Source: Hartmannibacter diazotrophicus
Lineage (GTDB): Bacteria; Pseudomonadota; Alphaproteobacteria; Rhizobiales; Pleomorphomonadaceae
Assembly (NCBI RefSeq): GCF_900231165.1
Contig: NZ_LT960614.1
Span: 2,230,550 to 2,294,549 of the forward strand
Reading direction: 5' to 3'
Length of the DNA stretch: 64,000 bases
Made by a program: the position numbers and the translations under genes. A model generated the notes under the pieces. It was not told the DNA's origin, did not search any database, and saw only the letters and a list, made by a program, of their open reading frames with translations. Positions 8,362-16,185 of this stretch are shown here, piece after piece (the stretch's first letter is position 1; every line of letters starts with the position of its first letter).

Positions 8362-9032
8362 CGGCCCGCAAGCATCCGGACGACCAGACATTGGCCAGAT
8401 ATGCCGCAGGAAGCCTGTCGGCGGGACCGGCACTTGTGGTCGCTACCCATCTTGAGGGCTGTGCCGACTGCAGGCGCAAAGAGCAGGTGTTCCGGGCTGC
8501 GGCGGCCAACCTCATGCGTGACCTGCCGCCGGAGCCCACGGACGATCACGCGCTCGACTTGGCGCTGGCAAGGCTCGACCGGCCTGTTCCGGCGGCGGAA
8601 GCGCACAAGGCAGGCGCCCGGTCTTCATCGGGAAGAAAGAAGCCGATGCGTTGGCCGGAGGGCATGGTCGTTCCGGCGGCATTGCGCGCGCGTGAGACGA
8701 CCGGCTGGCGCTGGCTTGGCTTCGGCGTGCGTTACGCCCGCGTCTCCGTGCCGGAGGACGCGACCTCCAGGGTGGTCCTGCTGTGGGTGCAGCCCAACAC
8801 GAAGTTGCCTGAGCACGGTCATTCGGGAACGGAGTTCACGCAGATCCTGCACGGGTCCTATTTCGACGGTCTGAACAGATACGGCCCCGGCGATATGCAG
8901 GAGGCGGACGCCGAACTGGAGCATCAGCCCGTGGTCGACCCGGACAGCGACTGCCTTTGCCTGGTCGCGATCACGGGCGGCATGGAGCCGAAGGGACTGC
9001 TGGGGCTGTTCAAGCCCTTCCTTCCGGTCTAG
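8358..9032 (+). CDS. chrR: ChrR-family zinc anti-sigma factor with cupin domain
   Basis: 224 residues. The N-terminal zinc anti-sigma domain has H6, H31, C35 and C38 (HxxxCxxC), the same positions reported for Rhodobacter ChrR. The C-terminal cupin domain carries H153, H155, E159 (HGHSGTE) and H189, the second zinc site needed for release by singlet oxygen. In the cell it binds the sigma factor in the cytoplasm and lets go under photo-oxidative stress. ATGA overlap with the sigma gene gives stoichiometric coupling. The full set of zinc ligands suggests an active sensor. Confidence 0.95.
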   Translation: MTARKHPDDQTLARYAAGSLSAGPALVVATHLEGCADCRRKEQVFRAAAANLMRDLPPEPTDDHALDLALARLDRPVPAAEAHKAGARSSSGRKKPMRWPEGMVVPAALRARETTGWRWLGFGVRYARVSVPEDATSRVVLLWVQPNTKLPEHGHSGTEFTQILHGSYFDGLNRYGPGDMQEADAELEHQPVVDPDSDCLCLVAITGGMEPKGLLGLFKPFLPV

Positions 9033-9077
9033 CGGCTCGGTCCAAGTCACTCAGCGACCCGAATATCGGGGGACGAT

Positions 9078-9893
9078 ATGACATCAGTCGGCTTGGCGTT
9101 GCTGCTGGCAGTCGGTCTTTGCGGCTCCATGACCCTTGCATGGGCCATCGCGACAAGAACCGGCCAGTCGGGCTGGATCGACGCGATCTGGTCCTTTGCG
9201 GTCGGGATCTTTGGCGTCGTGGCTGCGCTTGTGCCGATTGCCTCGGACGAGATTTCGCCAAGGCAATGGCTCGTCGCGGCGCTGGTCGCCGTGTGGTCGA
9301 TCCGGCTAGGCGGGCATATCGCGCGGCGCTCGATGCATGGCGGCGACGATCCGCGCTATCGCAAGCTCAAAGAGGAGTGGGGCGACCGCCAGAGGTCAAG
9401 GCTCTTCTGGTTCCTCCAGATCCAGGCGGCTGTCGGCCTCGTTCTCGCCGTTGCGCTCGCCATTGCCGCGCGGCGGTCCGGCGCGCTGGATATCGGCGAC
9501 TGGCTGGGCGTCGTTATTTTTGCCGCCGCAATTGGCGGCGAGGCGGTCGCCGACCGTCAGCTCGCCCGCTTCCGGTCTGATCCCGCCAACCGGGGCGAAG
9601 TCTGCACAGCCGGGCTCTGGGGTATGACGCGCCATCCCAACTACTTCTTCGAATGGCTCGTTTGGGCGGCCTACGTGCCGATCGCGACGGGGTTTTCAGA
9701 CATCGACGGTCTTGGGCTGCTGGTTTTGTCGGCGCCAGCGTTGATGTACTGGCTTCTGGTGCATGTTTCCGGCATTCCGCCGTTGGAGGAGCATATGCTG
9801 GCCTCGCGCGGGGAGGCTTTTGCCCGCTATCAGGCCTCCGTCAATGCCTTCTGGCCGGGGCCGAAGCGATCGATCCTCACATCGAGCCGGTAA
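9078..9893 (+). CDS. DUF1295 (steroid 5-alpha-reductase-like) membrane protein
   Basis: 271 residues with about seven hydrophobic segments. The C-terminal part carries the family signature GMTRHPNYFFEWLVW followed by PALMYWLL and PPLEEHML. Members resemble 5-alpha-reductases and isoprenylcysteine methyltransferases; the bacterial substrate is unknown, but a lipid is likely. The gene lies 45 bases after chrR with a GGGGGA ribosome site, so it belongs to the sigma operon. Its 3' end overlaps the convergent DUF2177 gene by 17 bases. Confidence 0.88.
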   Translation: MTSVGLALLLAVGLCGSMTLAWAIATRTGQSGWIDAIWSFAVGIFGVVAALVPIASDEISPRQWLVAALVAVWSIRLGGHIARRSMHGGDDPRYRKLKEEWGDRQRSRLFWFLQIQAAVGLVLAVALAIAARRSGALDIGDWLGVVIFAAAIGGEAVADRQLARFRSDPANRGEVCTAGLWGMTRHPNYFFEWLVWAAYVPIATGFSDIDGLGLLVLSAPALMYWLLVHVSGIPPLEEHMLASRGEAFARYQASVNAFWPGPKRSILTSSR

Positions 9894-10287
9894 CCGCCTG
9901 CGTGACCTTGAAGCCGACGATACAGGCCGCCGACGTCACGAACATGCCCCAGCAGAGATCGACGATTGTTATGAGAACCGGCCAGTCCTTGAGGGTCGCC
10001 TGGTTGGTGAGGTCATAGGTGCCATAGGCGACGAGCCCGAACAGGGCGCCGTAGAGGGCAGCGGTCTGCCAGCGTCCGGACGCCAGCGCGGGTGTCAGCA
10101 CGAAAAACGTCAGCCCGAAGATGTAGAGCACGTAGAAGACCGCCGCTGCCGGCAGATTGAACGTGTCGGCCAGCATTGAACCGAGTTTCGGCCGGTAGAG
10201 GCGGCTTGCCATGACGCTGAGCCAGATCGCATCGAGGCCGAGAAATGCAAGGGCCGTCGCGACAAATGAAATGAGGTATTGGGTCAT
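9877..10287 (-). CDS. DUF2177 family membrane protein
   Basis: 136 residues with four predicted membrane helices; the first covers about residues 4-22 (ISFVATALAFLGLDAIWL). DUF2177 proteins recur in RpoE/ChrR regulons, with no known biochemistry. The ATG at 10287 is preferred over one at 10320 because the ECF promoter -10 box occupies 10321-10326, which puts the upstream ATG outside the transcript. A GGGAAG ribosome site precedes 10287. The gene is convergent with, and overlaps, DUF1295. Confidence 0.88.
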   Translation of the reverse strand: MTQYLISFVATALAFLGLDAIWLSVMASRLYRPKLGSMLADTFNLPAAAVFYVLYIFGLTFFVLTPALASGRWQTAALYGALFGLVAYGTYDLTNQATLKDWPVLITIVDLCWGMFVTSAACIVGFKVTQAVTGSM

Positions 10288-10320
10288 CCGTCTTCCCAGG
10301 GCTGCCGTATCGTCTTTCAT

Positions 10321-10350
10321 CGGATACGGGTGCGGGCGGAAAGCGGATCA
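10321..10350 (-). promoter_or_regulatory. ECF sigma (RpoE/ChrR-type) promoter for the DUF2177 gene
   Basis: On the minus strand the site reads TGATCC-N18-TATCCG, the same -35 hexamer and spacer as the two promoters at 7634-7706. Transcription would start near 10314. This site decides the start codon of the DUF2177 gene and adds it to the regulon. Confidence 0.8.
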
Positions 10351-10491
10351 TGCGATGCGCGCTCCGAATTGGAGCAGGCTCACTGCCTTGGGCATCGTCG
10401 CCGTTTTCAATGGCAAGGCCTGCGAACCGTTGGCCCGGTTACGGCGTTAAACGCAAGGGCAGGCGGGCCCGAAGCAATCTGGAGGAACACG

Positions 10492-10881
10492 ATGCTCCGT
10501 TGGACGGTCGTTTCAGCCATGGCCATCATTGTTGCCGGATCGGCGCAAGCCAGAAGTGTCGATCCGGATTTCAGCGGCGTCTGGATGAGAGGCGATGGCA
10601 ATGCGCGGGTGAAGATCGCAGCCTGCGGTCAGGATATCTGCGCCACCAACGTCTGGGTCGGGGACACCAGCAAGGGAGAAGAGGTGGGCGACCGCCTTGT
10701 GCTGGATGTCGCGCCCCAGTCGGCGTCGACGCTCAAGGGCAAGGCCTATGACGTGAAGCGCGATCTCACCTATGCCATCACGATCACGGTTCGTGACCGG
10801 ACCATGAAGACACGCGGCTGCGTCCTGCTCGGCATCGTCTGCAAAACCGCGTCATGGACACGGCTTGGCGACGCTTATTGA
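10492..10881 (+). CDS. DUF2147 family exported protein
   Basis: 129 residues. A Sec signal peptide spans about residues 1-21 (VVSAMAIIVAGSAQA, cleavage before RSVDP). The mature part begins with DFSGVWMRGDGNARVKI and has four cysteines (CGQDIC and CVLLGIVC), probably in disulfides. DUF2147 proteins are small periplasmic proteins of unknown function. The start is fixed by GGAGGA six bases before the ATG. Transcription is divergent from DUF2177; I found no TGATCC promoter facing this gene. Confidence 0.85.
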   Translation: MLRWTVVSAMAIIVAGSAQARSVDPDFSGVWMRGDGNARVKIAACGQDICATNVWVGDTSKGEEVGDRLVLDVAPQSASTLKGKAYDVKRDLTYAITITVRDRTMKTRGCVLLGIVCKTASWTRLGDAY

Positions 10882-11022
10882 AGCGTGCGAAGAGGCGGCC
10901 CGGCAGTGCTGATGCCAACGACGAAGCGATCGACCGCCAGGGCAAGAGTGGTCCCCGGGGGTGCGGCGGCGCGTCGTCAAGGCTTCCTCGAATGGCGGCC
11001 TTGACGTGCGGCGGGCAGAGGG

Positions 11023-11062
11023 CATCAAGGCCAATCCATGAACTCGCGGATTGGCCCTGATG
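11023..11062. terminator. Hairpin between convergent genes, likely bidirectional terminator
   Basis: Inverted repeat with 15-base arms (11023-11037 and 11048-11062) and one mismatch, built on GGCCAATCC and GGATTGGCC with a 10-base loop. It ends 4 bases before the stop of the leftward SDR gene and lies downstream of the rightward DUF2147 gene. Neither side has a clear T-run, so termination is probable rather than certain. The rest of 10882-11065 shows nothing else. Confidence 0.5.
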
Positions 11063-11065
11063 GCC

Positions 11066-11827
11066 TCAGAGTTGGACGCCCCGGGTCAGGGCGCCGTCTA
11101 CAACCAGGTTGGTGCCGGTGACGAAACTTGCGGCCGGGCTCGCGATGAAAACCGCCGCGTTGGCGATCTCCTGCGGGGTTGCCATTCTCCCGGTTGGGTT
11201 GAGGGCAAGGGCTTCCTTGAAAAGGGTCGGGTTGCCGTGTTCGATCTGCTCCCAGACGCCGCCGGCAAAGTATGTGTTGCCCGGCGAGACGGAGTTGGCA
11301 CGGATGTTCTTGCCCGCGAGCTGAAAGGCGAGACCCTGGGTGTAATGGACCAGCGCGGCCTTGAACGCGCCATAGGGTCCGGCTGCAAAGTCGATCTCTC
11401 GGCCCGAAACCGACGAGATGGTGACAATGGAAGCAGCTTTGCTTTCAAGCAGGTAGGGCATGGCGGCATCGACCAGCCGGACCGTGCCCATGAGGTCGGT
11501 CTCAAAACCCTTCTTCCAGCTTTCCTCGTCAGCACCGATCGCCAGCGCACTGACGTTGGCAACGACGATGTCGATGCCGCCGAACTGCTTGCCGACGGAC
11601 TCGGTCCAGCCCTTGAGCGCTTCGCCGTCGGAGACGTCGACGCCGCTACCTATGCTGGTGACGCCGAAGGCGGAAAGCGTCTTCGCCACACTCTCGGCTT
11701 CACTCGCGTTGCGCGAGCAGATGGCGACGTCCGCCCCCTCCTTGGCGAGGGTTTCGGCGATCTTCAGGCCGATCCCCTTGGTGCCTCCGGTAACGAGGGC
11801 CTTCAGCCCCTTCAAGCCCAAATCCAT
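11066..11827 (-). CDS. Short-chain dehydrogenase/reductase
   Basis: 253 residues of the classical SDR family. The NAD(P) motif TGGTKGIG is at about residues 13-20, the catalytic Ser in ISSVSG, and the Tyr-Lys pair in YGAFK. ATG 11827 has AAGGAGA seven bases upstream and fits the family length; the in-frame ATG at 11854 has no ribosome site. The C-terminus matches enoyl-ACP-reductase-like SDR enzymes only generally. It stands alone, divergent from the amide operon, so the substrate is not indicated. Confidence 0.85.
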   Translation of the reverse strand: MDLGLKGLKALVTGGTKGIGLKIAETLAKEGADVAICSRNASEAESVAKTLSAFGVTSIGSGVDVSDGEALKGWTESVGKQFGGIDIVVANVSALAIGADEESWKKGFETDLMGTVRLVDAAMPYLLESKAASIVTISSVSGREIDFAAGPYGAFKAALVHYTQGLAFQLAGKNIRANSVSPGNTYFAGGVWEQIEHGNPTLFKEALALNPTGRMATPQEIANAAVFIASPAASFVTGTNLVVDGALTRGVQL

Positions 11828-12012
11828 GGGTCTGTCTCCTTGCACGGGATGCATTCGGGCGGACTGCGGGTCGCGCCCATACGCGCATATGGTCCGAGGT
11901 TCGGGGCAGGGCTGGCAAGGGGGCTGGCGGCCCGATGATCGACTGATCCGGTTGATGCCGTCCGTGCGTTTCGTGGCGCACGGCCTGTCGGAACGGCTGC
12001 GTAAATGGCCGC

Positions 12013-12045
12013 TTGACAGGTCTGCAAAAACTCGTCAGCTTATTC
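12013..12045 (+). promoter_or_regulatory. Probable housekeeping promoter of the amide/urea operon
   Basis: A perfect TTGACA lies at 12013-12018. The -10 element is ambiguous within CAGCTTATTC (12036-12045). A start near 12050 would place the first ANTAR hairpin at the very 5' end of the transcript, which favours this assignment. The remainder of the 11828-12012 gap shows no further signal. Confidence 0.45.
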
Positions 12046-12050
12046 GTTAG

Positions 12051-12146
12051 GCGCCGGGCAAAGATGCCCAACAATGCGTCAAACGATCCAGATCATACTC
12101 GGCAGTGTGGCCCCGCAGCATGTGATGCTGAGGGGCTTTTTGTTTT
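12051..12146 (+). promoter_or_regulatory. ANTAR-type two-hairpin antitermination leader
   Basis: Hairpin 1 is GGGC-AAAGAT-GCCC (12056-12069). Hairpin 2 is GGC-AGTGTG-GCC (12101-12112). Both have six-base loops with A at position 1 and G at position 4, the signature recognised by ANTAR proteins. The 3' strand of hairpin 2 (12110-12112) is also the 5' base of the terminator at 12110-12136, so binding would block the terminator. The ANTAR protein itself is encoded in the same operon. Hairpin 2 has only three strong pairs, and the 31-base linker is long, which are the weak points. Confidence 0.7.
12110..12146 (+). terminator. Leader attenuator (rho-independent terminator)
   Basis: Stem GCCCC/GGGGC, a 1x1 mismatch, then CAGCAT/ATGCTG with a 3-base loop, followed by TTTTTGTTTT. 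It sits just 11 bases before the first start codon of the operon, so it must be bypassed for expression. This is the hallmark of transcription attenuation. Confidence 0.85.
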
Positions 12147-12156
12147 GGAAAACCCG

Positions 12157-13317
12157 ATGTCCCGCATTCGTATCCCTATCGGCCTGATGTTTTCCCAGAC
12201 GGGGTCCTATGGCACCGTCGGGCAGTCGATGTTGAACGGAGCCTTGCTCGCCTGCTGCGAGGTCAACGAGGACAGGAAGCTCGGTATCGAGCTCGAGCCG
12301 ATGATCGCCGATCCGGCGAGCCGGCTTTCAGCCTATGCGCCAACGGCGGAAAACATGATCGATGCCGGAATTCGGCACGTCGTCGGCTGCTACACGTCGT
12401 CAAGCCGCAAGGAAGTCATCCCGATCTTCGAGAAGCGGGATGCGCTGCTCTGGTATCCGACGCATTACGAGGGCTTCGAGAGCTCGGAAAACGTGGTCTA
12501 CACGGGGGCCGCGCCAAACCACCATCTCTCGCCGTTGATCGACTTTCTATTCAATCACTTCGGCGGCCGCGCCTTCTGCGTCGGCTCCAACTACATCTGG
12601 GGCTGGGAAAGCAACCGGACCCTGCGCGAGGGCATCCAGGCCCGCGGCGGCATGGTGCTTGCCGAGCGTTATGTCGCCGTCGGTGAGACGGAGATGGACC
12701 GCGTCGTCGAGTCCATCTTCGATCTGAAGCCCGATTTCGTCTTCAACGCGCTCATCGGTGAATCGTCCTATGCGTTCTTCCGGGCGTTCCGGAAGGCCTG
12801 CGAGGAGCGTGGCATTGATCAGCGGACCCGCTTCCCCGTCGCAAGCTGCAATCTTTCCGAGCCGGAACTGAAAGAAATCGGACCGGATGCGATGGACGGG
12901 CATTTTTCGTCGTCGGTCTATTTCGCCTCGATCGACACGCCCGAAAGCCGCGCTTTCGTCTCCGCCTACGATGCCGGTTTCCCGGAAGGACCTGCCGCCT
13001 CCGCCGAGGCCGAAGCCGCCTTCGTGGCGGTCAAGCTCCTGGCCCAGTCTCTTCACGATGCCGGAACGACGGACCTGCAGCAGGTCAAGCGGGCGGTTTC
13101 CAGGCAGATGATCGACGCGCCACAAGGCCGCGTTTCGATCGATCCCGAAACATTGCATGCTTTCCTGACGCCGCGCATCGGCCGCTCGCGCAAGGACGGT
13201 CAGTTCGACATCGTCGCGGAATCGAATGCGCCCGTCCGGCCGGATCCCTATCTCATCCGCTCCTCCGCTCCGCTTGAAGCCCGGCATGGCCGGCCAGCCC
13301 TGAGGGTCGTCTCATGA
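12157..13317 (+). CDS. AmiC-like cytosolic amide sensor (periplasmic-binding fold)
   Basis: 386 residues of the type-I periplasmic-binding fold, of the AmiC/UrtA group. It begins directly with RIPIGLMFSQTGSYG and has no signal peptide, so it should stay in the cytoplasm like AmiC of Pseudomonas. AmiC binds amides and releases the antiterminator AmiR. The next gene encodes an AmiR-like protein and overlaps by 4 bases, giving equal synthesis. The ATG at 12157 is preferred because upstream in-frame codons fall in the attenuator. The true ligand may be an amide, urea or formamide-type compound given the formamidase at the operon end. Confidence 0.88.
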   Translation: MSRIRIPIGLMFSQTGSYGTVGQSMLNGALLACCEVNEDRKLGIELEPMIADPASRLSAYAPTAENMIDAGIRHVVGCYTSSSRKEVIPIFEKRDALLWYPTHYEGFESSENVVYTGAAPNHHLSPLIDFLFNHFGGRAFCVGSNYIWGWESNRTLREGIQARGGMVLAERYVAVGETEMDRVVESIFDLKPDFVFNALIGESSYAFFRAFRKACEERGIDQRTRFPVASCNLSEPELKEIGPDAMDGHFSSSVYFASIDTPESRAFVSAYDAGFPEGPAASAEAEAAFVAVKLLAQSLHDAGTTDLQQVKRAVSRQMIDAPQGRVSIDPETLHAFLTPRIGRSRKDGQFDIVAESNAPVRPDPYLIRSSAPLEARHGRPALRVVS

Positions 13318-13961
13318 ACGAACAGCGCCTCGTTCAGAATTTCAGCGGTCGCCGCGCTCTGCTCGTGTCCGAGGACGCGCGCGCGCTCAAGACGCTGTCG
13401 ACGACACTCGTCAAGCTCGGCCTGTCGGTGGAGACGCTCGACCGTCAGGCCATGATCGCCGGCGACGTGCCGGGCGGTCTGGAGATGGACCGCGATGTCC
13501 TTTTCGTCGATGGCGATCTTGACTACGGGTCCGGCCTGCCGGCTGACGGGTTGCCTTCGGTGCCTGTCATCGGCCTCGTCGGCGTGGAGGCGCCAAGCCG
13601 CCTGAAAGGCCTGATGCGGCTTGGAAGCTCGGCCTTCCTGTCAAAGCCGGTCTACGGCGGCTCGATCTATTCGGCGCTCTTTCTCGCGGTGAACGCGCAG
13701 CGTCAGAAAAGCGCGACGCGCAAGGTGCTCGACAACCACGAGGAACGCCGGCGCCTCCGCCGCTTCGTGATCAAGGCCGTTGTCCAGACGATGGCCGCGC
13801 GGAACCTCGACGACGAGGCGGCCTTCGCGGTCTTGCGGCGCGAGAGCATGCGAGCCCGCCTCAGCCTCGAAGCCTACTGTGAACATGTCGTGCAACGGAG
13901 CACGACTGAAGAGGCCTGCCAATCGCCGGATTTGGGGCGGCGGCAGGCGACGTCGGACTGA
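13314..13961 (+). CDS. AmiR/NasT-like ANTAR antiterminator
   Basis: 215 residues. The N-terminal half is a pseudo-receiver fold (RALLVSEDARALKTLSTTLVKLG) lacking the usual acidic cluster and phosphoacceptor context, as in AmiR. A coiled coil and a C-terminal ANTAR helix bundle follow (about residues 135-195). The protein should bind the two-hairpin leader at 12051-12112 and let RNA polymerase pass the attenuator when the AmiC-like partner is ligand-bound. Translation is coupled to the sensor gene by ATGA overlap. Confidence 0.88.
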   Translation: MNEQRLVQNFSGRRALLVSEDARALKTLSTTLVKLGLSVETLDRQAMIAGDVPGGLEMDRDVLFVDGDLDYGSGLPADGLPSVPVIGLVGVEAPSRLKGLMRLGSSAFLSKPVYGGSIYSALFLAVNAQRQKSATRKVLDNHEERRRLRRFVIKAVVQTMAARNLDDEAAFAVLRRESMRARLSLEAYCEHVVQRSTTEEACQSPDLGRRQATSD

Positions 13962-13988
13962 CCGATCGTCAAATAACGGGAGCAGCAC

Positions 13989-15218
13989 ATGAAAAGACAT
14001 GCATCAGGCGCCCTTGCGGCGCTAGGGACCCTTTTGCTTTTTTCCAGCACGGCTCTTGCGGCCGACCCGATCAAGCTCGGCGTGCTGGAAGACCAGTCGG
14101 GTGACTTCGCGGTCGCAACCATCGGCAAGGTGCACGGCATCGAGCTTGCCGCCGAGGAGATCAATGCCGCTGGCGGTATCGCCGGCCGCCCGCTGGAACT
14201 GGTGATCTACGACACCCAGTCGGACAACACCCGCTACCAGGAATTCATGCGCCGCGTCCTGCAGCGCGACAAGGTCGACGCGGTGTTCGCCGGCTTCTCC
14301 TCGGCCTCGCGTGAGGCCTACCGGCCGATCGTCGACCAGTTCAAGGGCCTCGCCTTCTACAACAACCAGTATGAAGGCGGCGTCTGCGACGCGAACATGA
14401 TCGTGACCGGCGCGGTGCCGGAGCAGCAGTTCTCCACGCTCATTCCCTACATGATGGAGACCTACGGCAAGAAGGTCTACACGATCGCGGCGGACTACAA
14501 CTTCGGCCAGATCTCGGCCGAATGGGTGCGCAACATCGTCAAGGAGAATGGCGGCGAGATGGTCGGCGAGGAGTTCATCCCGCTCGGCGTGTCGCAGTTC
14601 TCGCAGACGATCCAGAACATTCAGGCCGCCAAGCCGGACGTTCTCGTCACGCTGCTCGTCGGCACGGCGCAGGCCTCCTACTACGAGCAGGCGGGCGCGG
14701 CCAACCTCAAGGTTCCGATGGCCTCGTCGGTGAACGTCGGCCAGGGCTACGAGCACAAGCGCTTCAAGCCGCCGAGCCTTGCCAACATGTATGTCACCAC
14801 GAACTACATTGAGGAAGTGGATACGCCCGAGTCCAAGGAATTCCTCGCCAAGTGGCACAAGAAGTTCCCGGACGAACCCTACGTGAACCAGGAGGCCGAA
14901 AACTCCTATCTCGCCGTCTATCTCTACAAGCAGATGGTCGAGCGGGCAGGGTCCACGGACCATGACGCCATCCGCGCGGAGATCGCCAAGGGCGACGTCT
15001 GCATGGATGCACCGGAAGGCAAGGTCTGCATCGACCCGAAGAGCCAGCACATGTCCCACACGATCTATCTCGCCCGCGTCGGCGAGGATCACTCCATCAC
15101 CTTCCCGAAGGTGTGGGAGGACATCAAGCCCTACTGGCTGGGTGACGCGGGTTGCGACCTGACCAAGAGCAATCCGGAAGCGCAGTACACGCCGTCGAAT
15201 CCTCCGCCGGCCAACTGA
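13989..15218 (+). CDS. Amide/urea-type ABC transporter substrate-binding protein
   Basis: 409 residues, exported: signal peptide about 1-24, ending STALA before ADPIKLGVLED. It belongs to the same type-I binding-protein group as UrtA and FmdD, and four cysteines are visible (CDAN, CMDAPEGKVC, CDLT). Family members deliver urea, short-chain amides or formamide to a Liv/Urt-type permease. It is the third gene of the antitermination-controlled operon and shares its fold with the AmiC-like sensor, which suggests both recognise the same ligand. A strong hairpin follows the gene (15231-15268). Confidence 0.9.
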   Translation: MKRHASGALAALGTLLLFSSTALAADPIKLGVLEDQSGDFAVATIGKVHGIELAAEEINAAGGIAGRPLELVIYDTQSDNTRYQEFMRRVLQRDKVDAVFAGFSSASREAYRPIVDQFKGLAFYNNQYEGGVCDANMIVTGAVPEQQFSTLIPYMMETYGKKVYTIAADYNFGQISAEWVRNIVKENGGEMVGEEFIPLGVSQFSQTIQNIQAAKPDVLVTLLVGTAQASYYEQAGAANLKVPMASSVNVGQGYEHKRFKPPSLANMYVTTNYIEEVDTPESKEFLAKWHKKFPDEPYVNQEAENSYLAVYLYKQMVERAGSTDHDAIRAEIAKGDVCMDAPEGKVCIDPKSQHMSHTIYLARVGEDHSITFPKVWEDIKPYWLGDAGCDLTKSNPEAQYTPSNPPPAN

Positions 15219-15230
15219 TCGCATCGGACC

Positions 15231-15268
15231 GACGGGCATCCTCCGTTCCCCTGTGGAGGATGCCCGTC
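15231..15268 (+). repeat. Perfect 14-bp hairpin between binding-protein and permease genes
   Basis: Arms GACGGGCATCCTCC and its exact complement enclose a 10-base loop, with no T-run beyond it. Such intercistronic stems commonly protect the upstream mRNA or partly terminate, giving more binding protein than permease. Similar stems occur at 46584-46608 and 51919-51941. Confidence 0.75.
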
Positions 15269-15311
15269 ACTTTCCTGACCGGCATCTGATGCCGCACCAG
15301 CGGATCGCCTC

Positions 15312-16184
15312 ATGGACGTTCTGAACGCTGCTTTCACCTTTCTCTATCAGGCCGGCGACGCCTTCGCCTTTCTGGTCCTCTCGGCCTGCGGACTGGCGAT
15401 CATCTTCGGCATGATGGGCGTCATCAATCTCGCCCACGGCGAGTTCATTCTCTGCGGCGCCTACGTGTCGACGACCGCGACGCATCTCGGTCTGCCGCTG
15501 CCCTTGTCGATCCTTGTCGGGGCGCTCGTCGCCGGGCTCGTCGGCATGGCGCTCGAACGGATCGTCATCCGGCATCTCTATTCCCGTCCGCTCGACACCA
15601 TCGTCGCGACATGGGGCGTCTCGATGATCGCGACCCAGGGCACGCTCATCCTGCTCGGCTCCAGCATGCAGGGCACGGGCACGCCCTTCGGCAGTTTCAT
15701 GGTCGGCGACTATTCCTATTCGGTCTACCGGCTCATCCTGATGGCGACCGCCGTCGCGACGCTGCTGGTGCTGTGGCTCATCTTCACCCGCACCCGCTTC
15801 GGCGTTCTGGCAAGGGCGACGATCCAGGTGCCGGAGATCGCCGAGGCGCTCGGCGTCAATACGAGCCTCGTCTACAGCGTGACCTTCGGTCTCGGCGCGG
15901 CGCTCGCGGGTCTTTGCGGCGGGCTCTACGCCCCGACGATGACCCTCGTGCCGACCATGGGCAGTACCTTCGTCGTCGAGGCCTTCGTGACCGTGGTCGT
16001 CGGCGGCGCGGATATCTTCTTCGGCACGGCCCCGGCCGCCGCCGTCCTCGGGATCGCCAAGGCGGCGCTGACCTCCTGGCAGGGCCAGCTTGCCGGCCAG
16101 ATCGGCCTCTTGCTCGCCGTCATCATCGTTATCCGGGTTCTGCCGCGCGGCGTTTCCGGCTGGATCCTGAAAGAGAGGGCCTGA
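15312..16184 (+). CDS. ABC permease, LivH/UrtB family
   Basis: 290 residues with about eight membrane helices. The loop GLCGGLYAPTMTLVPTMGS and the preceding ALGVNTSLVYSVTFGLGAALAG form the conserved coupling region of LivH/UrtB permeases. True UrtB proteins often carry a long N-terminal extension that is absent here, so this is nearer to amide or branched-chain-type permeases. It pairs with the LivM/UrtC-like protein starting 1 base after its stop. Confidence 0.9.
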   Translation: MDVLNAAFTFLYQAGDAFAFLVLSACGLAIIFGMMGVINLAHGEFILCGAYVSTTATHLGLPLPLSILVGALVAGLVGMALERIVIRHLYSRPLDTIVATWGVSMIATQGTLILLGSSMQGTGTPFGSFMVGDYSYSVYRLILMATAVATLLVLWLIFTRTRFGVLARATIQVPEIAEALGVNTSLVYSVTFGLGAALAGLCGGLYAPTMTLVPTMGSTFVVEAFVTVVVGGADIFFGTAPAAAVLGIAKAALTSWQGQLAGQIGLLLAVIIVIRVLPRGVSGWILKERA

Positions 16185-16185
16185 C

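Noticed and set aside
10887-11062. Small protein gene between DUF2147 and the SDR gene
   Set aside because: Short frames there lack ribosome sites and overlap the terminator hairpin.
12013-12156. N-terminal extension of the AmiC-like protein to an upstream ATG at 12013
   Set aside because: The extension would translate through the hairpin leader and terminator, and 12013 is inside the TTGACA promoter box. ATG 12157 gives the normal fold start.
13314-13961. Classical phosphorylated response regulator
   Set aside because: The N-terminal domain lacks the acidic pocket and conserved Lys context, and the C-terminus is ANTAR, so it is AmiR-like and controlled by protein contact rather than phosphorylation.
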